Shown: positions 32,384 to 37,292 of the stretch, one piece after another
Numbering within the stretch: position 1 is the first letter of the stretch
Layout of the letters: each line of letters opens with the position of its first letter
Origin: JAYSFC01 sp041913505
Lineage (GTDB): Bacteria > Pseudomonadota > Gammaproteobacteria > Burkholderiales > Burkholderiaceae_C
Assembly: GCA_041913505.1 (NCBI GenBank)
Contig: JAYSFC010000018.1
Coordinates: 1 to 37,292 of the forward strand
DNA length: 37,292 bases
Reading direction: 5' to 3'
The notes under the pieces: generated by a model
Database searches by the model: none
What the model was told of the DNA's origin: nothing
The model's input: the letters and a program-made list of their open reading frames with translations, nothing else
Position numbers and translations under genes: made by a program

Positions 32384-33618
32384 GGGATGGCGGTCTGTAC
32401 CGCATTATGGCGCGGCCCCCACCACAGGAACCACGCATAGGCGGCCACGCCACAGGCCAGATACCCCGCCATGGCGGCCTGGAACGCGGGCACGGTGTCG
32501 AAGCCGAGTGCCAGCGCCGCATCCACGGCCAGGCCGATGCTCCACTGCACCACGAACACCCCAGCGAAGATCACGAGGTTGAACGCCGACAGCGCCCGCC
32601 CCGCGAGCTCCTGCGGGAAGGCCATCGCCACGGCAGGCTGCGAGAGCGACACGAAGGTGCACGACACGCAGTACAGCGCCCATGCGCCGGCGCCCGCGCT
32701 TTCACCCGCGAACAGGATGCCGGCGAGCACCAGCAGGGGCAGCGGCAGGCCCGCCGCCATGATCGGGTCCGCGCCACCAAAGCGGCGCAGCAGCCAGGGG
32801 CTGGCCAGCCCCCAGACCCAGAAGGTGCAGAGCATGGCCGCGTTGATGGCGAACAGACCTGTAGCCGCCTCAAGCGGCGTGTAGCCCGCCACGCGCAGCA
32901 TCCACGGCCCGGCCCAGAGTGTCTGTATGGCCACCATGCCGCCGTAGGTGAAGAAACCCAGCGGCGCCAGACGCTGGAAATACGGGTGGCGCCACACCGC
33001 GCCATAGCCGCGATCACCGGAGGGCTCGCCTCCCTCCTTCACTGGCGCGGGCCAGCGCGGCACGCAGGCGGCCAGCAGGCCCATGGACAGCACGAGCAGC
33101 GCGGCCAGCCCCCAGAACAGCGGCCGCCAGCCCGTCACCGGCAGCAGCCACTGCACGGGCAGCGTAGAGGCCACCATGCCAAAGGAGCCGGTCATGAGCA
33201 TCCACGAATTGGCGCGCAGCTGCGCCGTGGGCCCCAGCCAGTGCCGGTAGCCCGTGAGCGGCGCCATGAGGCAGGCGCTCACGCCCGCGCCGAACAGCAC
33301 GCGCCCCGCGAGCAACCCCGAAAATCCCGTGGCAGCGGAAAACACGAGGCACCCCGCCACGGCCACACCCAGAAAGCCCAGCAGCACGGCTCGCGGGCCG
33401 TAGCGGTCCAGCCACTGGCCCATGGGCAGCTGCGTCGCCGCGAACCCAAGGAAGTAGCCGCCCGCGAGCAGCCCCAGGTCGCCCGCCTGCAGCGCGAACT
33501 CCTGCGCGAGCGTGGGCGCCAGCGTGGCCGTGATTGCACGCAGCAGGGCCGCCAGAAAATAGGCCACCGCGAACGCAAGGAACACGACGATCGCCTGGCG
33601 GCGCACGAGCAGGCTCAT
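32380..33618 (-). CDS. MFS transporter
   Basis: 412 residues with twelve predicted membrane helices and the major facilitator loop motif in the 2-3 loop (LPMGQWLDRYGPRAVLLG, about residues 62-79). Further helices are hydrophobic, with a central loop around residues 195-215. No substrate-specific motif is recognised. Its start overlaps the stop of the lipoprotein gene (ATGA) and its stop overlaps the EIIA start. It therefore lies within one transcript with the pts genes, an arrangement that hints at, but does not prove, a PTS-linked role. Confidence 0.88.
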   Translation of the reverse strand: MSLLVRRQAIVVFLAFAVAYFLAALLRAITATLAPTLAQEFALQAGDLGLLAGGYFLGFAATQLPMGQWLDRYGPRAVLLGFLGVAVAGCLVFSAATGFSGLLAGRVLFGAGVSACLMAPLTGYRHWLGPTAQLRANSWMLMTGSFGMVASTLPVQWLLPVTGWRPLFWGLAALLVLSMGLLAACVPRWPAPVKEGGEPSGDRGYGAVWRHPYFQRLAPLGFFTYGGMVAIQTLWAGPWMLRVAGYTPLEAATGLFAINAAMLCTFWVWGLASPWLLRRFGGADPIMAAGLPLPLLVLAGILFAGESAGAGAWALYCVSCTFVSLSQPAVAMAFPQELAGRALSAFNLVIFAGVFVVQWSIGLAVDAALALGFDTVPAFQAAMAGYLACGVAAYAWFLWWGPRHNAVQTAIP

Positions 33619-34151
33619 GGCAGTACCAGCCCCGCGAAGAAGGTGTCGGCCGCCGCAGGCCGGTCGCGCTCAGCATAGACCACGGCGTGGTACAGGCGCG
33701 CCTGCCCGGCTTCCAGCCGTGCGAACCATACGGCCTGTGCGGCCACGGCCCCGCCGTCCGGCTTGCGGCCCTGCACGGTGCTGCGCACCGACTGGGGCAA
33801 CACCAGCGCCCCCGCAGGCACGAAGGGGCGGTCTACCGCCGCGGCCGCAGGCGCCTGCAGGCGGGCCAGCACGGCCGCGCGCCACTGCGCGAGCGCAGCG
33901 CCGGCCTGGGACGGATCGGCCAGCCGCATGTGCGAGACCGCGAATGTGGCGCCATCGGCTTCGCAGCCCACGAGGGACAGCTCCACGCCGCCCGCGCCCA
34001 GATCCACGGTGCGCGCGGCGCGCTCGGGCTTGCAGGGCAGCGTGATCGTGAGCGAGGCGTCCTCCAGCCGCACACTGCGCCAGTTCAGCGCAGGGCTGCA
34101 GCCCGCCAGCGGCAGCCCAAGAGCGACGATCGCAATCCAGATCCTGTCCAT
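33615..34151 (-). CDS. Putative lipoprotein, unrecognised
   Basis: 178 residues from the ATG at 34151. A lipoprotein signal peptide (WIAIVALGLPLAGC, lipobox LAGC with Cys18) predicts lipidation and an envelope location. The rest is a beta-rich domain with RLEDASLTITLPCKPERAAR and ends FFAGLVLP. No named family is recognised. A longer in-frame start would add 32 Cys/Pro-rich residues unlike a signal sequence. It is the first gene of the MFS-EIIA-HPr-EI set and divergent from the thioredoxin-like gene. Confidence 0.75.
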   Translation of the reverse strand: MDRIWIAIVALGLPLAGCSPALNWRSVRLEDASLTITLPCKPERAARTVDLGAGGVELSLVGCEADGATFAVSHMRLADPSQAGAALAQWRAAVLARLQAPAAAAVDRPFVPAGALVLPQSVRSTVQGRKPDGGAVAAQAVWFARLEAGQARLYHAVVYAERDRPAAADTFFAGLVLP

Positions 34152-34258
34152 GGGGACATTATGGGCAGGCGGACGCAGTTCGCGGGAAAATGGAGGGCAC
34201 AGCGAACTTCTCGCGCACGGCACACTCCCACAGCAAGGACTGAACAAGGCAATCGGCC

Positions 34259-34762
34259 ATGGCCATCAAACATTGGATCGCGGGCGCTGCGCTCGCCGCC
34301 TTCGCCGGCGTGGGGGCGTTCGTGTACCTGGGCGCGGGCCAGTCGGCCGCGCCGCAATCCACCTTCGTGTTACTCGACGGAACGCACCAGACCACGGCCG
34401 ACCTGCGCGGCAAGGTCACGCTCGTGAACTTCTGGGCCACGAGCTGTACCACCTGCGTGGCCGAGATGCCCGAGGTCGTGGCCACTTACAACAAGTACCA
34501 CCCCAAGGGCTTCGATACATTGGCAGTGGCCATGAGCTACGACCCGCCGAGCTATGTGGTGAACTTCACCGAAACGCGCAAGCTGCCCTTCAAGGTGGCC
34601 ATCGACAACACCGGCGCGGTAGCCCAGGCCTGGGGTGACGTGAAACTCACCCCTTCCACCTTCATCGTGAATAAACGCGGCGAGATCGTGAAGAGCTACG
34701 TGGGGGCGCCCGATTTTCCCGAACTGCACCGCCTCATCGAAAAGCTGCTGGCCGAGACCTGA
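34259..34762 (+). CDS. TlpA/ResA-like periplasmic thioredoxin
   Basis: 167 residues. An N-terminal anchor or signal (about residues 8-26) is followed by a thioredoxin fold of the TlpA/AhpC-TSA type. The active site is NFWATSCTTCVAEMP (Cys63-T-T-Cys66), followed by VAMSYDPPSYVVNF and KLTPSTFIVNKRGEIVKSYV with the cis-Pro in TPST. Such proteins reduce periplasmic disulfides, often for cytochrome c or cupredoxin maturation. CTTC in place of CxPC suggests a modified redox potential. It is monocistronic and divergent from the lipoprotein gene. Confidence 0.88.
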   Translation: MAIKHWIAGAALAAFAGVGAFVYLGAGQSAAPQSTFVLLDGTHQTTADLRGKVTLVNFWATSCTTCVAEMPEVVATYNKYHPKGFDTLAVAMSYDPPSYVVNFTETRKLPFKVAIDNTGAVAQAWGDVKLTPSTFIVNKRGEIVKSYVGAPDFPELHRLIEKLLAET

Positions 34763-34862
34763 GGCGAACCTGGGTCCATGTGGCGGATGGGCGTGCTCAT
34801 TCAGCTACTTTATTCATAGCACCCCTTGATCGAGAGGCGGAGGTCCACGCCCAGCGGCGGGC

Positions 34863-35396
34863 GTGCCGCTACACTGGCCCTTTGCCGACACCGATCAACC
34901 GCCCGTGGACCACCCCCCCGTTACCCTGTTGAAGCCGACGCTGAGCAGCGAGATGGACGCCGTGCGCGACATCTTCCGGGAGTACGCCGCCAGCCTCGGC
35001 ATCGACCTGGGCTTCCAGGATTTCGAGGGGGAGCTGGCGGGCTTGCCGGGCGAGTACGCCCCACCGCGCGGCCAGTTGCTGCTGGCCGAGGTAGGTGGTG
35101 TGGTCGCGGGCTGCTGCGCGCTGCGCCCGCTCGATACCGCCGACTACCCGAACGCGGCGGAAATGAAACGCCTGTACGTGCGCAAGGCCTTCCGGGGGTT
35201 TGGGCTGGGGCGCCAACTCGCCGAGGCCATGCTCGACGTGGCGCGGCAGGCGGGCTATGCCTGCGTGCTGCTCGATACGCTCGATGACATGGAAGCCGCG
35301 CGGGCGCTCTATACGGAGCTCAGGTTCCAGGAAATCCCGCCCTATTACCACAACCCCGTGGCGGGGGCGCACTACCTGAAGGTCGACATTTCCTGA
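34863..35396 (+). CDS. GNAT family N-acetyltransferase
   Basis: 177 residues. The acetyl-CoA binding motif A is MKRLYVRKAFRGFGLGRQLA (R-x-x-G-x-G), followed by LDTLDDMEAARALYTELRFQ (motif B) and PYYHNPVAGAHYLKVDIS. The GTG at 34863 gives the longest frame, but the domain starts near VTLLKPTLSSEM, and GTG 34905 or ATG 34953 are alternatives. The substrate is not predictable. It faces the peroxiredoxin gene tail to tail. Confidence 0.88.
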   Translation: MPLHWPFADTDQPPVDHPPVTLLKPTLSSEMDAVRDIFREYAASLGIDLGFQDFEGELAGLPGEYAPPRGQLLLAEVGGVVAGCCALRPLDTADYPNAAEMKRLYVRKAFRGFGLGRQLAEAMLDVARQAGYACVLLDTLDDMEAARALYTELRFQEIPPYYHNPVAGAHYLKVDIS

Positions 35397-35420
35397 GCCT
35401 GGGGCCATCCAAGGCACCCA

Positions 35421-35443
35421 TGCGCTCCCCTTCCGAGAGCGCA
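35421..35443. terminator. Possible bidirectional hairpin between convergent genes
   Basis: TGCGCTC and GAGCGCA form a 7-bp stem with a 9-base loop in the 60-base gap between the acetyltransferase and peroxiredoxin stops. There is no T-run on either side, but the position suits a shared transcription end. Confidence 0.35.
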
Positions 35444-35456
35444 GGTGCGGTGGAGT

Positions 35457-35963
35457 TCAGGCCTTGGCCTGGGCCAGCAGTGTGGCGGCGTCGCTGACCT
35501 CGAACTTGCCCGGGGCTTCCACGTTCAACGTGACCACTTTGCCATCCTTGACGAGCATCGAGTAACGGTTGCTGCGCAGGCCCAGGCCCTTGCCGTTGAG
35601 ATCGAGCGTAAGGCCCGTGGCTTTGGCGAAGGCCGCGTCGCCGTCGGCCAGCATGCGCACCTTGCCATTGGTTTTCTGGTCACGCGCCCAGGCGCCCATC
35701 ACGAAGGCATCGTTCACCGCCAGGCACCAGATTTCGTCGACACCGGCGGCCTGCAAGGCCTCGGCCTGCTCCACGTAGCCCGGCACATGTTTGGCCGAGC
35801 AGGTGGGGGTAAAGGCGCCGGGGACGGCGAACAAAGCGATGGTCTTGCCTGCGGCGGCCTTTTGCACATCCACGGCATTGGGGCCGATGCTGCAGCCGTT
35901 GCCCTCCACTTCGGAGTACTCCATCAGGGTGGTTGCGGGCAGTGCGTCGCCGATCTTGATCAT
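35457..35963 (-). CDS. Peroxiredoxin, Prx5 (AhpE/PMP20-like) family
   Basis: 168 residues. The peroxidatic cysteine is Cys55 in VPGAFTPTCSAKHVPGY, the Prx5-type PxxxTxxC motif; other Cys residues are at 24 and 80, either of which could resolve. EIWCLAVNDAFVMGAWARDQ and GLGLRSNRYSMLVKDGKV are family hallmarks. It reduces H2O2 and organic peroxides, probably with glutathione/glutaredoxin or thioredoxin as donor. No glutaredoxin domain is fused. A strong AAGGAGA precedes the ATG. It lies downstream of the S10 operon terminator and so has its own promoter, or a small read-through. Confidence 0.94.
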   Translation of the reverse strand: MIKIGDALPATTLMEYSEVEGNGCSIGPNAVDVQKAAAGKTIALFAVPGAFTPTCSAKHVPGYVEQAEALQAAGVDEIWCLAVNDAFVMGAWARDQKTNGKVRMLADGDAAFAKATGLTLDLNGKGLGLRSNRYSMLVKDGKVVTLNVEAPGKFEVSDAATLLAQAKA

Positions 35964-36011
35964 GGAAATCTCCTTGTGAGTGTGGGATGGACGGAGCCAC
36001 CCAAAACGGCG

Positions 36012-36055
36012 GCCCCAAAAGAAAAACGACCCACATTGTGGGTCGTTTTCTGGGG
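36012..36055 (-). terminator. Intrinsic terminator of the S10 ribosomal protein operon
   Basis: AAAACGACCCAC (36023-36034), loop ATT and GTGGGTCGTTTT (36038-36049) form a perfect 12-bp stem. Read on the minus strand it is followed by a T-rich tail (TTTTTCTTTT overlapping the stem base). It sits 32 bases past the rpsQ stop, so it ends the ribosomal operon. Confidence 0.9.
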
Positions 36056-36080
36056 CTTTGCAGCCTGGGGCCGAGAAGGC

Positions 36081-36350
36081 TTAGACCAGGGCGGCCTTTT
36101 GCACCAAGCGGGTAGCCACCCAGTTCTTGGTCTTGGAGAGCGGGCGGCTCTCGGTGATCTCGATCACGTCGCCCAGCTTGTACTCGCCCTTTTCGTCATG
36201 GGCGTGGTACTTGCTCGACTTCGCGACGATCTTGCCGTAGAGCTCGTGCTTCACACGGCGCTCCACCAGCACGGTCACGGTCTTGGCACGCTTGTCGCTG
36301 ACCACCTTGCCAATCAAGGTGCGCTTGAGGGATTTTTTAGCTTCCGTCAT
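36081..36350 (-). CDS. rpsQ: 30S ribosomal protein S17
   Basis: 89 residues, normal for S17. KRTLIGKVVSDKRAKTVTVL, VERRVKHELYGK and HAHDE-like YHAHDEKGEYKLGDVIEITE match the OB-fold primary 16S rRNA binder. AAGGAG lies eight bases before the ATG. It is the last gene of the S10 operon, after rpmC, and is followed by the hairpin terminator. Confidence 0.98.
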   Translation of the reverse strand: MTEAKKSLKRTLIGKVVSDKRAKTVTVLVERRVKHELYGKIVAKSSKYHAHDEKGEYKLGDVIEITESRPLSKTKNWVATRLVQKAALV

Positions 36351-36359
36351 GTCGGCTCC

Positions 36360-36557
36360 TTACTTGGCGGCTTGCTTTTCAGCAAGAATGGTCTTGGCGC
36401 GGGCGATGTCGCGGCGCGTGGTGCGCAGCGTGCCCGTGTTGCCCAGTTGTTGCGTGGCCTTCTGCATACGCAGGCCGAAGTGCGCCTTTTGCAAGGACTT
36501 CACTTCCGCTTCCAGAGCGGCCACGTCTTTTTGGCGGAGTTCAGCAGCTTTCGTCAT
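36360..36557 (-). CDS. rpmC: 50S ribosomal protein L29
   Basis: 65 residues forming the two-helix L29 hairpin: MTKAAELRQKDVAALEAEVK, then LQKAHFGLRMQKATQQLGNT and RRDIARAKTILAEKQAAK. It sits near the peptide exit tunnel and helps dock SRP and trigger factor. AAGGAGA lies before the ATG. It lies between rplP and rpsQ in the standard order. Confidence 0.98.
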   Translation of the reverse strand: MTKAAELRQKDVAALEAEVKSLQKAHFGLRMQKATQQLGNTGTLRTTRRDIARAKTILAEKQAAK

Positions 36558-36569
36558 GTTGATTTCTCC

Positions 36570-36986
36570 TTAAGCGCCAATTTGACGGGCAACAAAGGTG
36601 GTGCGCAGCGGCAGCTTGGCGGCAGCCAGGCGGAACGCTTCGCGGGCCAGATCTTCGGGCACGCCCACGATCTCGTAGAGCACCTTGCCGGGCTGGATCT
36701 CAGCCACGTAGTACTCGGGGTTGCCCTTACCGTTACCCATACGGACTTCGGCGGGCTTGGTCGAGATCGGCTTGTCGGGGAACACACGGATCCAGATACG
36801 GCCACCGCGCTTGACGTGGCGCGAAATGGCGCGACGAGCGGCTTCGATCTGGCGGGCCGTCAGACGGCCACGGTCCGTGGACTTCAGGCCGAAGTCACCG
36901 AAAGCAACGGAGTTACCACGCGTTGCGATACCGGTGTTGCGGCCCTTCTGCTCTTTGCGGTACTTGCGGCGAGCGGGTTGCAGCAT
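36570..36986 (-). CDS. rplP: 50S ribosomal protein L16
   Basis: 138 residues. It starts MLQPARRKYRKEQKGRNTGI and includes RGNSVAFGDFGLKSTDRGRL, ARRAISRHVKRGGRIWIRVF and the GKGNPEYYVAEIQPGKVLYE loop, all diagnostic of L16. It helps organise the A site and binds 23S rRNA. The ATG at 36986 has AAAGGAGA upstream and is two bases beyond the rpsC stop. Confidence 0.98.
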   Translation of the reverse strand: MLQPARRKYRKEQKGRNTGIATRGNSVAFGDFGLKSTDRGRLTARQIEAARRAISRHVKRGGRIWIRVFPDKPISTKPAEVRMGNGKGNPEYYVAEIQPGKVLYEIVGVPEDLAREAFRLAAAKLPLRTTFVARQIGA

Positions 36987-36988
36987 GT

Positions 36989-37292
36989 TTATTCTCCTTT
37001 ACCGTCCGCTGCTGTAGCGGGCGCGTCAGTCTTGCGAACGCGCTTAACGGCGGTTGCGTCGGCGCCACCGGCACCTTGGGGCTTGTCGCTGCCATCGGCC
37101 GGAGCGGCATTGCCACCCATCGGACGGCGGCCACCACGGCCAGCACCGGCACGGTCGCCACCAGGGCGACCATCGCGGCGGGGACCACGGGGACGGCGCT
37201 CTTCTTCAGGGCGCGGCGTCTCCACAGCGGGCAAGTCATTGCGGCCCAGCGTGTCGCCCTTGTAGACCCACACCTTCACGCCGATCACACCG
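36989..37292 (-). CDS. rpsC: 30S ribosomal protein S3, C-terminal end (5' part outside window)
   Basis: The frame enters from the window edge reading GVIGVKVWVYKGDTLG, the conserved end of the S3 KH/C-terminal domain. It continues into a long Arg/Gly/Pro-rich and then Ala-rich tail of about 80 residues (RRPRGPRRDGRPGGDRAGAG...). Extended low-complexity S3 tails are usual in Burkholderiales. About 100 residues are visible. It precedes rplP as expected in the S10 operon. Confidence 0.97.
   Translation of the reverse strand, partial: GVIGVKVWVYKGDTLGRNDLPAVETPRPEEERRPRGPRRDGRPGGDRAGAGRGGRRPMGGNAAPADGSDKPQGAGGADATAVKRVRKTDAPATAADGKGE

Noticed and set aside
35445..37265. 606-codon + strand open frame opposite prx and ribosomal genes
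   Set aside because: It crosses several genuine minus-strand genes and a terminator; no protein-like features.

Overview
The window joins two kinds of DNA. Bases 1 to about 22517 are the inner part and one end of a large Tn7-like transposon carrying copper/silver resistance cargo. Bases 22518 to 37292 are ordinary, very GC-rich chromosome of a beta-proteobacterium, most likely in the Comamonadaceae (Acidovorax/Comamonas/Diaphorobacter-like). That assignment is inferred from the high GC, the protein flavour, the EIIA-HPr-EI cluster typical of Burkholderiales and the hairpin-rich spacer after fpr; no rRNA gene is present to confirm it.

Transposon cargo, left to right. An apparent operon runs from the C-terminal end of a Cu(I)/Ag(I) P-type ATPase (1-332) through a DUF3141 PhaC-like hydrolase to a periplasmic YVTN beta-propeller. 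After a gap holding a CopR/CusR-type box, a second + strand operon contains a small ORF, an MgtC/DUF4010 membrane protein, a DUF2789 protein, and cusC, cusB (with a fused CusF domain) and cusA. Most of its junctions are ATGA overlaps. A patchwork follows: a decayed IS3 orfB, an orphan fliE-like gene, a putative HhH/PD-(D/E)XK-like nuclease gene and an IS3 orfA stub.

Transposition module (14.6-22.5 kb). On the minus strand, tnsA, tnsB, tnsC, tniQ and a five-hundred-residue protein form one tightly packed operon. That last protein has twelve CxxC pairs and a shortened tyrosine-recombinase-like tail. Meeting it tail to tail is a + strand gene whose product looks like a remote TnsE. The element ends with TGTTGATTACA (read inward on the minus strand from 22517). 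It abuts, exactly in frame, the 3' 222 codons of comM (yifB), the known target of the Tn6022/AbaR family of Tn7-like islands. The other transposon end and the 5' part of comM lie left of the window.

Chromosome right of the junction. A branched-chain amino-acid-type ABC transporter (substrate-binding protein, fused LivH-LivM permease, LivG, LivF) reads left, divergent from fpr (ferredoxin-NADP reductase). Next come a glycine-zipper envelope protein; a lipoprotein, MFS, EIIA, HPr, EI gene set; a TlpA-like thioredoxin; a GNAT acetyltransferase; a Prx5-like peroxiredoxin; and the distal end of the S10 ribosomal protein operon (rpsC, rplP, rpmC, rpsQ) with its terminator.

The parts most likely to be new are the two accessory transposition proteins next to the TnsABC-TniQ core of a comM-inserting element, and the orphan fliE plus nuclease pair in its cargo.
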